The notes under the pieces: model-generated
What the model was told of the DNA's origin: nothing
Databases searched by the model: none
Seen by the model: only the letters and a program-made list of their open reading frames with translations
Part shown: one piece after another, positions 36,744 through 46,439 of the stretch
Layout: every line of letters starts with the position of its first letter
Position numbering within the stretch: position 1 is the first letter of the stretch
Position numbers and translations under genes: made by a program
Assembly (NCBI GenBank): GCA_026390795.1
Contig: JAPLFG010000005.1
Location: forward strand, 286,200-350,199
Source: Ignavibacteriales bacterium
Lineage (GTDB): Bacteria; Bacteroidota; Ignavibacteria; Ignavibacteriales; Melioribacteraceae
Direction: 5' to 3'
DNA: 64,000 nt

Positions 36744-37943
36744 TTATTTTTCTCTTTTTATTTCAACACGCTCGTTCAAATAATCTTCAAAATTTTCTAC
36801 TATTCTATTCCATCCAAGAAGACGGTGGACTAATTCACTCCCCTCTTTCATCAATCTTCCACGAATTGATCCATCATTAAAAATATCAATAATCCTGGCA
36901 GCGAAAAGTTCTGGTGTATCCGCTGTAAAGACAAACTTCTTTAATTCATCGGGAAATCCATTTACCGACATTGAAGTAGCTACTGTTGGAATTCCAAGAG
37001 CCAATGACTCGATTATTTTATTTGGAGTACCAGCACCAATACGAATTGGCGCCACATTTACTTCACTAAGTAAATACTCCTTCTTGATATCAGATACAAA
37101 TCCGGTCACAATAATATTCTCTGATTGCAAATCTAAAATTTCTTTGGGAGGATTTTGTCCAACAATATAAAATTTGGCAGTTGGTACTTTTAGCAGTACA
37201 ATTGGAAATATTTCTTTTACAAAATATAATGCGGCATCTTGGTTCGGGAAATATGGCATATTACCGGAAAAAACGATTCTGAATCTTTCAGCCTGAATAA
37301 ATTCATATTTGAATGCATTCTCATCAAATCCGTTTAATAAACATTGTATATTATCATGAATTTTTTGTCTTGCCAGAAAGTCTTTATCAACGTCTGAACA
37401 AATAAAAAGAGTATCAAAAGATTTAGCTGTTTTTTCATATCGAATTATTCTCCCTAACTCCAATTTGTATATCATCTTCTTAATGGGATTTTTTACATAG
37501 TCTAAATACCTTGTTAAGTAAAGCGATAGTGCATCCGTAAAATCAATCACTTTCAAAGCGTCTATGTCATTTATAAATGGCAAATATTGTGCTGTATTTA
37601 TTAAGTGAAAATAGATAACATCATATTTTTCTACCGACGTCAATTCAAAGATTTTTGATTGCATTTTTTTTGAATAAAATGCTGACACCTGAAAAGGAAC
37701 AGCAGAAATGACCGATCGAAATAAATTTAGTATTGATTTGAAATAAGGAAATTTTACTACTTCCACATTAATACCTTTTTCCTTAAGCTCTTCTACATAT
37801 CTCGCTTCGGAAGATTTCCTTAAAAATGTTACAACTTTGACCTCATTTCTCTTAACAAGTATTTTACAAATATTAAAAATCTTTAATTTATCTCCTCTAA
37901 AAGGAGGGAAGGGGATTTGTGTAGTTATGATTAATATCTTCAC
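36744..37943 (-). CDS. GT4 glycosyltransferase, paralogue B
   Basis: A 399-residue GT-B enzyme with a GTG start, aligned end to end with paralogue A: both begin (R/K)ILIIT..IP(Y/F)PP(Y/F)RGDKLKIFN, both contain DVIYFHLI, LKV.DFTDA.SLYL, FDTLFICS, GNMPYFPN.DAA, KFYIVGQ.PP and ALGIPTVAT. By eye about half of all positions are identical. The two genes flank the plus-strand GT9/GT4 pair, as after a duplication. They probably use similar donors at different steps, or one is a recently acquired variant. The exact sugar is unknown. Confidence 0.87.
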   Translation of the reverse strand: MKILIITTQIPFPPFRGDKLKIFNICKILVKRNEVKVVTFLRKSSEARYVEELKEKGINVEVVKFPYFKSILNLFRSVISAVPFQVSAFYSKKMQSKIFELTSVEKYDVIYFHLINTAQYLPFINDIDALKVIDFTDALSLYLTRYLDYVKNPIKKMIYKLELGRIIRYEKTAKSFDTLFICSDVDKDFLARQKIHDNIQCLLNGFDENAFKYEFIQAERFRIVFSGNMPYFPNQDAALYFVKEIFPIVLLKVPTAKFYIVGQNPPKEILDLQSENIIVTGFVSDIKKEYLLSEVNVAPIRIGAGTPNKIIESLALGIPTVATSMSVNGFPDELKKFVFTADTPELFAARIIDIFNDGSIRGRLMKEGSELVHRLLGWNRIVENFEDYLNERVEIKREK

Positions 37944-38026
37944 TAATCTAAAATACCTGTTAATTTAGAAAATGTTTACCAACTTTATATAATAAGGTTG
38001 GTATGGCAAACTCTCTTATTGCAATA

Positions 38027-38680
38027 TTATGAATTACGTTTCTCCGCATAAATATAATCCGCAAAACCTAAAATATCCCACAAGCCATAAGCCACTAATC
38101 GACGAGTTTTCCACCAATCAAGTATCAATACTAATGGAGTAAATATTATTCTTTTCAAATCCCTGCGTGTGGCAGCTTTTATTATTCCAAAATTATTTTT
38201 AAGAAGTTCATTGGCTAATTCCTGAATGCTATAAATTCTCACATGAGTAGGGTCATCACAAAAATGGAGAGTATCCTGCATGCTAGGGAGAGATAACGAT
38301 TTTACTGAAGGAAACTCTATATAAATTCTTCCAAATACTTTTATTTTCTTAGTTAATCTATTGATAACTTCTATCCCATTTGGTATATGCTCTATAACAT
38401 GACTACAAATGATAACGTCAAAATAATTGTTGGGGATATTATCAAGTTTTTCAATTTCGTTTTCAAGATCAATTTCGTAGTATTTTTCCATTAATGAAAA
38501 ATCCAGATTATCATTATTGCAACAAGCTTTATCTATACCATAATATTTACAATTTTGAAACCACTGTTTAGCCTTTTGTGCCGAATGATTGCCGCAACCA
38601 ACATCCAACAAGGAAAAGGTTTTATGACTATACTCTTTATATATCTTTTTAAACTGATTTGGTATAAAGAATTTTCCCAT
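38027..38680 (-). CDS. Class I SAM-dependent methyltransferase
   Basis: A 217-residue Methyltransf_11-like protein. SAM motif I is FSLLDVGCGNHSAQ (about 18-31), the acidic motif II region is YYGIDKACC, and motif IV is YFDVIICSHVIEHIPNG. A short C-terminal hydrophobic stretch (IIFTPLVLILDWW) may touch the membrane. It lies in the variable polysaccharide segment and likely methylates a sugar or a chain end; no partner enzyme tells which. Confidence 0.83.
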   Translation of the reverse strand: MGKFFIPNQFKKIYKEYSHKTFSLLDVGCGNHSAQKAKQWFQNCKYYGIDKACCNNDNLDFSLMEKYYEIDLENEIEKLDNIPNNYFDVIICSHVIEHIPNGIEVINRLTKKIKVFGRIYIEFPSVKSLSLPSMQDTLHFCDDPTHVRIYSIQELANELLKNNFGIIKAATRRDLKRIIFTPLVLILDWWKTRRLVAYGLWDILGFADYIYAEKRNS

Positions 38681-38834
38681 TCAGAGCTCCAAGTTCTATT
38701 TTGTTATTAATGTGAAATTATTCAATACAATTGCTATTTAAAAATCAGTTTGACAAATATTATGTATCTGAAATACACGAATTGGAATATTTTTATCATG
38801 TATAGAGAAAGATCGCCAAAATTTATATAAAGCA

Positions 38835-39614
38835 CTACCGTAAAAGGTGTTGAATTCTATTCCTGGATTCATTAGTAAAAAAAATGAAATTATTTATATA
38901 CTTTCCTTTTTTCTCAACATTAGAAATATTTTGATGAATATTATTTTCGAAAAATTCTATCTTTTCTAAATGTTCATTTTCATAAAAAAATCCATTATAA
39001 CCATACTGTTGTAATAATGAAATAACCTTTTTGATCGTTCCCAATTTGTGTCTTTCTTCCATTTCGATCAGTATTATCGGATGGTTACTGGAGAGCAACA
39101 GATGGGCACCAAGTAAAACTGATTCCTCGTGACCTTCAACATCGATCTTTATGCAACCAATTGCCTCTGTAAATTCGAAGTCATCAAGTCTCTTAACAGG
39201 CACGGTTACACTATCAATATTTCCGTATTTTTCTATATGATTCTCATGCTCAATGGTGCTACGTCCTACCTCAGCAGGAAAAACTTTCAAGTTGGCAATT
39301 CCAGCTCTATTTGATAAAGCCGTTGTTTCAATTTGTATTGGTGGATTCAAGCCAGATAAAAGTCTTTCCAAATCTTTTGCCGCATTAACTCGAGGTTCGA
39401 ATGCGATGCACCTTTTTGAATGTAAACACATATGAGTTGTATACAATCCTTCGGACGCACCTACATCAATCGAAACTTTTGATTTGTCACACAAGTAAGG
39501 AATTAACCTTAATTCTGGTTCTGGATAACCGCGCTTCCAAACTAATATCCGCAAAAAAATATCAGGCGGTAAAACGAATTTCATTCCAAACTTAATAAAA
39601 CGCAAGATGTTCAT
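38835..39614 (-). CDS. FkbM family methyltransferase
   Basis: A 259-residue SAM-dependent O-methyltransferase of the FkbM family, common in glycan and polyketide clusters. The signature parts are VSIDVGASEGLYTTHM (motif I), CIAFEPRVNAAKDLERLL and GCIKIDVEGHEESVLLGA, then PIILIEMEERH. The first 40 residues (RFIKFGMKFVLPPDIFLRILVW) are a helical N-terminal addition. It is placed between two gaps of 150-250 bases without genes, in the AT-rich part, and is likely to methylate a hydroxyl of the repeat unit or chain terminus. Confidence 0.88.
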   Translation of the reverse strand: MNILRFIKFGMKFVLPPDIFLRILVWKRGYPEPELRLIPYLCDKSKVSIDVGASEGLYTTHMCLHSKRCIAFEPRVNAAKDLERLLSGLNPPIQIETTALSNRAGIANLKVFPAEVGRSTIEHENHIEKYGNIDSVTVPVKRLDDFEFTEAIGCIKIDVEGHEESVLLGAHLLLSSNHPIILIEMEERHKLGTIKKVISLLQQYGYNGFFYENEHLEKIEFFENNIHQNISNVEKKGKYINNFIFFTNESRNRIQHLLR

Positions 39615-39864
39615 TGATATTTCCTATTTGTATAAATTACACAACCATCTAAATTGGATTCAGTCATCATGTTAAAGCATCAACTGAATATACGAATATC
39701 ACTAGTGGTGAATTTAGTGTTGTTAAATGAAACTCTAAAGTTTAGTAAGCAAACTTATTTATTTTGATTTATTTATGCTCTTTTACAACTTTAGAAGGTT
39801 TCGCATACCTACTTTGATTTTTCGATTTCATAACAGAACTAACAAAGTTTAAAAAAATGCCTCA

Positions 39865-41124
39865 TTACTTTTCGAGCGTGGTATTAGACACCATTACCAG
39901 TTTTGTAATTAAATAAATTAGAAATAGATTAAAAGCAAAATGAAGAAAACTAATTATGGGAACAAAGAAAGAAAAGAGAATGACAAATACACAAATAGCA
40001 TACATGGATATTGTATTGAGATTTGGATTACGTCTCATTTTATAATAAGATGTAGAAATAGCCATACCCAGAAAAAGAGGGATGAATCCTAAACCAATAA
40101 TACCAAAATCTCTGTAGTATATAAAAAACATTGTATACGTATTATAATTGTTTGTTATCAAATGTGGGTAATCAAAAATATGTAAGTATTCGCTTAAAGT
40201 ATGTTTCAATCCCGTAAGAGCTAAAACAAAATCAAATGAAAATATTCCATAACTAAATCTATCAAGTTTATTTACTGCATTTGCAAAATTCTCCAGGTTC
40301 ATTGCTACGTACATATATGGTTCTGTGAAAATGGAATACTTGACATCAAATTTCATACGGCTCAAATAATAAAGAAAATTAAGAGCATATCTGCTCAACC
40401 TTAATGTAGATACTCCATAAAGAATAAAACTAAGAATGAGGATAATGCTAATAACGTTTTTTGTCTTCAATTTTCTCAATCCATAATAGATGGCAACACC
40501 CGAAATTATCAGTGAAAATACTATGTAATACCTTTGTAATAAGAGAAGATAGGTTACAACACTTAATAAGAACAATACAGCTAAAACAATTTTCCTTTTG
40601 AGTTCCCCTTTTACTATAAAACTATAAAGTATAATTAGGTATAGTATACTCGGCAGTGATTGTATGAAGAGTCCAAATCCAAAAATTCCCCATTTTGTTC
40701 GCGTTACATCAGGTAGACTTGTAAACAAAGGGACATATCCAATAACTACAAATGAAATTGCAAACGAAAGTAAGTACATTATTCCCAAAATATTTATATA
40801 ACGAAAAAGCAATCTGGAATTGATTGAATTATTAATAATCGATTTCCGAATTTGATCTAATTTCTTAATGGGTTTGTCAATATTAATTACATAGACAATA
40901 AACATTCCGATTAACATTGAGGTTAATGAAAGGAACAACATAATCCAACTATAACTTGTCCACTGGATTTGAAATCTACTAAATTTTAATTCTGTTAATC
41001 CGATGGCCATTGACCAAATTATAATAAATAATCTGGCTGGAGAAAAAATATCAGAATCTTTCTTAAACAAAGAGAGTGTAAATAAAAGAAAAATTGATAT
41101 ACATATGAAGGATATGACTGTCAT
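39865..41124 (-). CDS. Wzy-like O-antigen/exopolysaccharide repeat-unit polymerase
   Basis: A 419-residue integral membrane protein with about ten to eleven helices and a longer periplasmic loop near residues 260-335 (TEPYMYVAMNLENFANAVNKL...YNTYTMFF). This topology, length and place next to a flippase are those of oligosaccharide repeat-unit polymerases, which are poorly conserved in sequence. It would join lipid-linked repeat units at the periplasmic face. The call rests mostly on topology and context; an O-antigen ligase is the main alternative. Confidence 0.75.
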   Translation of the reverse strand: MTVISFICISIFLLFTLSLFKKDSDIFSPARLFIIIWSMAIGLTELKFSRFQIQWTSYSWIMLFLSLTSMLIGMFIVYVINIDKPIKKLDQIRKSIINNSINSRLLFRYINILGIMYLLSFAISFVVIGYVPLFTSLPDVTRTKWGIFGFGLFIQSLPSILYLIILYSFIVKGELKRKIVLAVLFLLSVVTYLLLLQRYYIVFSLIISGVAIYYGLRKLKTKNVISIILILSFILYGVSTLRLSRYALNFLYYLSRMKFDVKYSIFTEPYMYVAMNLENFANAVNKLDRFSYGIFSFDFVLALTGLKHTLSEYLHIFDYPHLITNNYNTYTMFFIYYRDFGIIGLGFIPLFLGMAISTSYYKMRRNPNLNTISMYAICVFVILFSFFVPIISFLHFAFNLFLIYLITKLVMVSNTTLEK

Positions 41125-41135
41125 ATGGAGTACTC

Positions 41136-42587
41136 TTAGAAAAACCGTGACTTTATAGCTAGGAATTCTGACCCTTTAGGCAAAATCAATTTTTTTTCTT
41201 CCTTCGTGAAAAAATAAAAATAACCGATCAAGATGAATATAATTATTACCGTTGGAGCTATTAAAAATATTGTCACAGATTTAAATAACCATAATAATAA
41301 AGACAATCCCATCGACATAATAAACACAAACCATGTTTTGAAGTTCATGACTGATTTATTAAAAGATGGAATAGTTACAACAAAATATATAAAGCCGACA
41401 AAACAGTTGGTAATAAGAGAAACAGTTACTGCTCCAAAAGCTCCATAAACTGGTATTATAAAATAATTAAGAACAAAGTTTAGAAGTGTTGCAATAATAA
41501 CAACATACATGCGAATATTTTGGCGATTAGAAGTAGTTAAATTTAGTGCAAATGCTTCTAAATTGAATCTAATAAAAAGAATAATTGCAAATACACGAAG
41601 CACTGGAATTGCCTGCCAATAATTCTTTGAACCATAAATAATATTTATTATTTGCTCGGATGAAACAAACAGTATAATTGAAATCGGTAACCCAATTATG
41701 AATAAGACCTTATTCATAATGTTTCCAAGTCTTTTCCATTGGATTTGATTTTCTATATTGAAACGAGCCAGCACCGGAGTTAATGTATTCGTTAATATAT
41801 CTGGAATAACTAATGGAATTAAGATCAGCTTAAAGGCAGATTGATAAATCCCAACATCATAATCACCTTTCCACAACGCCAAAAGTATTGTATCCAACTG
41901 AAAAAACAAATAATTAAAAAAAAGGTGAAGTCCAAAAACAAGTACTTTATCTTTTATTTCTCCGAAGCCACCGAATACAAGTTTATAGGATATATTCTTT
42001 TCAACTATAAAAGAATACTTCAGTCCAAGAGCAAAACCGAGAAATCGAGTAATAACAAAAACGCCAGCGACATATAATATATTTGCTTTTATTACAATTA
42101 AAATCAAAGTAAAAATAAACAAACAAATATTTACGAATAGCGATACTTTCATCTCGTATTCTAATTTTTCATATCCTTTAAAAAAAGCGAATAGGAAATT
42201 AGATAGAGTATTGAATACAACATATAAACTAAAAATTAATAGCAGGCTTCTAGATTGCAGATCAAGATTATTGAACAAAACAAATAACAACATCCCCGAT
42301 AATGCAAGCAAGGTAAAAATCAATTTTAATGAAAAGTATTGTCGAAATATCTGAATCGCATTATTTCTATTTCTAGCTATTTCATTAGTTAAAAGAACAT
42401 CAATTCCAAAATCCGCAAAAAGTATAAAGATTAATGTTAGAGTATGAGCAAATGTAAATTTACCAAATATGGCTGGGCCATAATACCTTGCCAATACCCA
42501 AAAAACGACAACATTAGCAATCAACCGTGAAGTAATTGAAAGAGTTGAGTAAAGAGAGTTCTTACGAATTCTCATTGCTTCGGACAT
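41136..42587 (-). CDS. Polysaccharide flippase (Wzx-like)
   Basis: A 483-residue MOP-superfamily protein with about 12-14 helices. The start MSEAMRIRKNSLYSTLSITS leads into RLIANVVVFWVLARYYGPAIFGKFTFA, the standard first helix and loop of Wzx proteins. Its ATG overlaps the last base of the Wzz gene, showing tight coupling, and the Wzy gene follows after 11 bases, so this is the best candidate for the flippase of the Wzx/Wzy pathway encoded here. Confidence 0.9.
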   Translation of the reverse strand: MSEAMRIRKNSLYSTLSITSRLIANVVVFWVLARYYGPAIFGKFTFAHTLTLIFILFADFGIDVLLTNEIARNRNNAIQIFRQYFSLKLIFTLLALSGMLLFVLFNNLDLQSRSLLLIFSLYVVFNTLSNFLFAFFKGYEKLEYEMKVSLFVNICLFIFTLILIVIKANILYVAGVFVITRFLGFALGLKYSFIVEKNISYKLVFGGFGEIKDKVLVFGLHLFFNYLFFQLDTILLALWKGDYDVGIYQSAFKLILIPLVIPDILTNTLTPVLARFNIENQIQWKRLGNIMNKVLFIIGLPISIILFVSSEQIINIIYGSKNYWQAIPVLRVFAIILFIRFNLEAFALNLTTSNRQNIRMYVVIIATLLNFVLNYFIIPVYGAFGAVTVSLITNCFVGFIYFVVTIPSFNKSVMNFKTWFVFIMSMGLSLLLWLFKSVTIFLIAPTVIIIFILIGYFYFFTKEEKKLILPKGSEFLAIKSRFF

Positions 42588-43840
42588 TAACGATTCGCCT
42601 TTTTAGTGAACGGCAGCTTTGAAAGATCCGATCTCAATTGTGAAAAAATATAGTGATGCTTTTCAGGATCTGTTTTCTTAAATTTTATAAATAATTCTTT
42701 CAGAAAGACAAAAAAGAAACCGACAAGAATTGACGAGACAAATGAAACAAGCGCATAGATTGTTCCTTTTGGTTTTGCCTTTCTATCCGGCGGAGTAGCT
42801 CTATCAAGCACCAAAACAGAAGGAGTGTTCCGCACTTCCTCAATTTTTGCTTGTTCGTAAAGAGGTTGAATAAATTCAAGGATTTTGTATTGAATCTCTA
42901 AATTGCGGAATATTTTCAGATACTCGTTGCCAAGTTCCGGTGCTTTCTTGAATGGAATTAAAAGGTTAACATCTTTTTGTGATGAATCAGTGCCGGCATT
43001 TAATTGATTAATTTTTTTCTGCAGCTCATTCAATTCGATTTGTGCATTGGATGTCATAGGATGATCATTGCCGTAAGTTTGTTTCAACACATTTAATTCA
43101 ATTTCTTTTTTATATAGATCGACATAAATGCTCGACATTGATTTAACAGTAGCCTCAATTTGTTCGGGAACAGCTATCACTCCGTATTTCTGCTGAAATA
43201 ACTTCATACTTGTTTCAAGATTTGCAATATCATTTACACTTTGGAAGTATCTCTTTTCAACAAATTCTCTATTTGCTTTCGCATTCTGGACTCCCAATAC
43301 AGTACTAATTTCATTTAGTCTTAAGACAAGATAATTAGCAATCTCAGCAGCTTTATTTGCATCTTTATCGAGCACTGAAATTGTCAAATTGCCTTCATCT
43401 TGAATTTCCAAAATAAAATTTGACTGCCAATCTTTTACTACTTTCTCGTAGTAATCGTCTTCTCTATCGTATTCCTTTTTTAGATCGAATTTTTTAATTA
43501 CATCGTCTGTAACTGTAGCGCTTTTGAGTATTGCAACGTATTTATCGGATTCTGAATTTCTTCCGGTTAATGCCGCTAATCCTTTGGAAGCCGAAAATCC
43601 TTTAGCAAGATTTGAAAGCCCAGTAATGGAAGATAGTAAATCTGTCTTTTCTGCCGGAAGTACGGAAGCGGTTGCTAAAAACCATTTAGGCACAAGTAAA
43701 GCATATCCAGTTGCACCTGCGGTTATTAAAAATACAAATAAAAAGAGGAACCAGCGGTATTTTACCGTCACGGTTAAAAATTCAAAAAAAGTGTTTCCAG
43801 CTTTTACGTTGCTTTCTTGATTGTTCAGTTGGTCGCTCAT
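42587..43840 (-). CDS. Wzz/GNVR chain-length determinant protein
   Basis: A 417-residue inner-membrane polysaccharide copolymerase that sets the chain length with Wzy. A first helix lies at about 28-50 (WFLFLFVFLITAGATGYALL) and a second near 365-385 (GTIYALVSFVSSILVGFFFVFL), bracketing a periplasmic, largely coiled-coil domain (190-285, with KANREFVEKRYFQSVNDIANLE). The proline-containing region before the second helix (RATPPDRKAKPKG) is the usual PCP signature. There is no cytoplasmic Walker-type tyrosine kinase domain. It follows the SLBB export gene by 23 bases. Confidence 0.9.
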   Translation of the reverse strand: MSDQLNNQESNVKAGNTFFEFLTVTVKYRWFLFLFVFLITAGATGYALLVPKWFLATASVLPAEKTDLLSSITGLSNLAKGFSASKGLAALTGRNSESDKYVAILKSATVTDDVIKKFDLKKEYDREDDYYEKVVKDWQSNFILEIQDEGNLTISVLDKDANKAAEIANYLVLRLNEISTVLGVQNAKANREFVEKRYFQSVNDIANLETSMKLFQQKYGVIAVPEQIEATVKSMSSIYVDLYKKEIELNVLKQTYGNDHPMTSNAQIELNELQKKINQLNAGTDSSQKDVNLLIPFKKAPELGNEYLKIFRNLEIQYKILEFIQPLYEQAKIEEVRNTPSVLVLDRATPPDRKAKPKGTIYALVSFVSSILVGFFFVFLKELFIKFKKTDPEKHHYIFSQLRSDLSKLPFTKKANR

Positions 43841-43863
43841 TCAGAACCTTCTTAGATGATTAA

Positions 43864-45318
43864 CTATTTTCCAAACTGTATTAGCAGTAATATAATGGTT
43901 GCCACACTTCCTATAGTTCCTGCAATACCACTTACCCTTGACAAGTAATAATTAAAATTTCGGGGAATGATTTTGGGAACGAAGACATAATCGCCTGGTT
44001 CAATTTTTAATTTTTCTTTATCCTCTGTGATCCACGCTTTTCCTTTTCCTTTTATCACAACAATTTCATCATCATCTTCTCGTGCCATTTCTGTTTTACC
44101 GCCAGCTTTCTCAACATAATATTTATAATTTTTTCCTTCGGCATGTTTTACATAACCAAATTTTGAAACTTGTCCAAATACATAGACATAATTAAAAGGT
44201 TGAGGGACAATGACCATATCTCCATCTCTAACTATGAAATTGCTTTCATCAGATTGCGGATCGGATAATTTTGTAAAATCTACAAGGCTTTCACCCCGTA
44301 AGACTCTCAACTGATTGTCTATATTAAAAAATAATGTGTCTTCAAGTTGAAGATTATTTGTTCTTAATAAAGTTAACGCGTCTTGCATCTGCTGCATTTT
44401 TAACTGGGTTTCGGGGAGAAGTAGTTTATCAGGACTATTCAGATAATCTTCCGTAAGCTGATATTTTTTAAGCATTTCGACTGCGTTATAATTTCGAATA
44501 ACTTCAGAGCGAGTCAGATCTGCATTGGATGTAAATCCGCCCGCTTTTTGAATTACTTCACCTAATAAAGAGCCATTTTGTTTCAAATAAACATAACCCG
44601 GATTTTTAACTTCGCCAAGAACAAGAGCTTTAAAAACTTTTTTCTGATTTTGATCGGCCATAATTCTAATTCTGTCACCGTATTTCAATGGGAAATTACT
44701 ATTTATATCTATTGAAATAATTTCCTCTTTATCTCCTGAAGAATTCAGACGAGAAATTTCTGCTGTTTTGATATTGTCATAAGCCGCATTAATTCCGCCG
44801 GCAAAAAGTATTGCGTCAGAGAGATTATCACCCTCAACAAACTGAAACTTTGTGGGTTTGTTTACTGCACCGTTGATATCGACTATATTTCTATCGTTAT
44901 CATATGATGGAAATATGATTACATCATCGTTCATCAAGTATGGATTAAATTTAAAATCCGCGGTTAATCTGAACTTGAGCAAATCGATTATTACAACCTC
45001 TCCGTTCGATCGTTTTAAAGTAATATCTCTTAAAGCATATCTAGAAATTTCTTTCTCAACCTGTTTAATCGTTTCAAGCTGGTTTAGAGAGCTGAGTGCT
45101 CTTTGCTGAGCCTCGGTGTAAAGAGTGGTTATGAATTGATCAAGCCTTTCGGATTTTACAGCCGGGAATGAGCCGTTCACAATAAAATCTCCTCCGACAG
45201 TTACCGTAATAGGCTGTAGCATTGAAAGGTTAGACTGTTTTAATGACTGCTGTTCATTCTGCTGAGCAAATGAAAGCGAAGTCACAAGTAAAGTAATTAC
45301 AATAAGTATTTTTTTCAT
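43864..45318 (-). CDS. SLBB-domain polysaccharide export protein (Wza-like)
   Basis: A 484-residue exported protein likely forming the periplasm/outer-membrane exit channel. It has a signal peptide (KKILIVITLLVTSLSFAQQ), an N-terminal segment with LQPITVTVGGDFIVNGSF, and three SLBB-like repeats near 135-230 (VDINGAVNKPTKFQF.EGDNLSDAI.FAGGI), 230-300 (LGEVKNPGYVYLK...GEVIQKAGGF) and 375-440 (FGQVSKFGYVKHAEG...YYVEKAGG). A last hydrophobic helix ends LLLIQFGK. Unlike Wza no lipobox Cys is visible after the signal peptide. It heads the export part of the locus. Confidence 0.9.
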   Translation of the reverse strand: MKKILIVITLLVTSLSFAQQNEQQSLKQSNLSMLQPITVTVGGDFIVNGSFPAVKSERLDQFITTLYTEAQQRALSSLNQLETIKQVEKEISRYALRDITLKRSNGEVVIIDLLKFRLTADFKFNPYLMNDDVIIFPSYDNDRNIVDINGAVNKPTKFQFVEGDNLSDAILFAGGINAAYDNIKTAEISRLNSSGDKEEIISIDINSNFPLKYGDRIRIMADQNQKKVFKALVLGEVKNPGYVYLKQNGSLLGEVIQKAGGFTSNADLTRSEVIRNYNAVEMLKKYQLTEDYLNSPDKLLLPETQLKMQQMQDALTLLRTNNLQLEDTLFFNIDNQLRVLRGESLVDFTKLSDPQSDESNFIVRDGDMVIVPQPFNYVYVFGQVSKFGYVKHAEGKNYKYYVEKAGGKTEMAREDDDEIVVIKGKGKAWITEDKEKLKIEPGDYVFVPKIIPRNFNYYLSRVSGIAGTIGSVATIILLLIQFGK

Positions 45319-45417
45319 ATGAGTTCGATTATGTTAAAATTGAAAAATGTGACAAATAAGATAGGTAAAAAGAGGCAGTTGTATATTACTCCATGTTGGT
45401 TTTCGAACGTCACAAAT

Positions 45418-46437
45418 CTAACGATTTTTGTATTGAAGTTCATAATATTTCTGATACTCACCGGAAATTATTCTCTGCCACCAATTTTTGTTCTGGAGAT
45501 ACCAATCAATTGTATCTCCTATAGCCTGCTCGAATTGAACGGTCGGCTTCCATCCAAGTTCGTTTTGAATTTTTGATGAATCTATAGCGTAACGTCTGTC
45601 GTGCCCAGGACGGTCTTTAACATATTCAATTAGATCTTCATTTTTTCCAAGTTTTTGCAATATCAACTTTACAATATCAATATTCTTCATTTCTCTGCTT
45701 GCACCAATATTATAAACCTCACCGGACTTCCCTTTTTCAAATACAAGTTCTGCAGCTATGTTATGATCTAATACATAAATCCAATCGCGCACATTTAAAC
45801 CATCGCCATAGACCGGTAATTTTTTATTACCGAGTGCATTTATAATCATCAACGGTATTAACTTTTCCGGAAATTGAAGAGGTCCATAATTGTTCGAACA
45901 TCTCGTAATTAAAACTGGCAATCCGTATGTATGGTGGAATGCAAGAACCGCCATATCAGCCGCAGTTTTACTTGATGAATAAGGGCTGTTCGGAGAGAGT
46001 GGAGTATTCTCTGTAAATAATCCGGTTGCACCTAGACTGCCGTAAACTTCATCTGTTGAGATCTGTAAAAATTTTTCCGATTCGTAACGGCGTGCAGCTT
46101 CCAGTAAAACGTTTGTTCCGACAACATTTGTTCTATAAAAAACTTCTGAGCCGAGAATGCTTCTATCAACATGCGATTCAGCCGCAAAGTTAATTACATA
46201 TTTAATTGAAAATTTGTTAAAGATGTAATCTACCAATTCGTTATTTGTGATATCACCCTTTACAAAATGATAATTCTTTTTCCCTTCGCTAGGTTTTAGG
46301 TTCTCTAAATTACCCGCATAGGTAAGTTTATCCAGATTTATAATCTCAAAATCATCCCGTGTTGATAAGATATGATTAATGAAATTACTGCCGATAAATC
46401 CGGCACCGCCTGTAACAAGTATTTTTTTTGCAGCCAT
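45418..46437 (-). CDS. rfbB: dTDP-glucose 4,6-dehydratase
   Basis: NAD-dependent formation of dTDP-4-keto-6-deoxyglucose, first committed step to dTDP-rhamnose and other deoxysugars. The 339 residues show the extended-SDR start ILVTGGAGFIGSNFI, NFAAESHVDRSI, LQISTDEVYGSLG, the catalytic YSSSKTAADM, NNYGPLQFPEKLIPL and YAIDSSKIQNELGWKP. The companion genes rmlA, rmlC and rmlD are not in the window, so the rest of the sugar pathway lies elsewhere or another end product is made. It is 99 bases ahead of the SLBB gene. Confidence 0.96.
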   Translation of the reverse strand: MAAKKILVTGGAGFIGSNFINHILSTRDDFEIINLDKLTYAGNLENLKPSEGKKNYHFVKGDITNNELVDYIFNKFSIKYVINFAAESHVDRSILGSEVFYRTNVVGTNVLLEAARRYESEKFLQISTDEVYGSLGATGLFTENTPLSPNSPYSSSKTAADMAVLAFHHTYGLPVLITRCSNNYGPLQFPEKLIPLMIINALGNKKLPVYGDGLNVRDWIYVLDHNIAAELVFEKGKSGEVYNIGASREMKNIDIVKLILQKLGKNEDLIEYVKDRPGHDRRYAIDSSKIQNELGWKPTVQFEQAIGDTIDWYLQNKNWWQRIISGEYQKYYELQYKNR

Positions 46438-46439
46438 AT

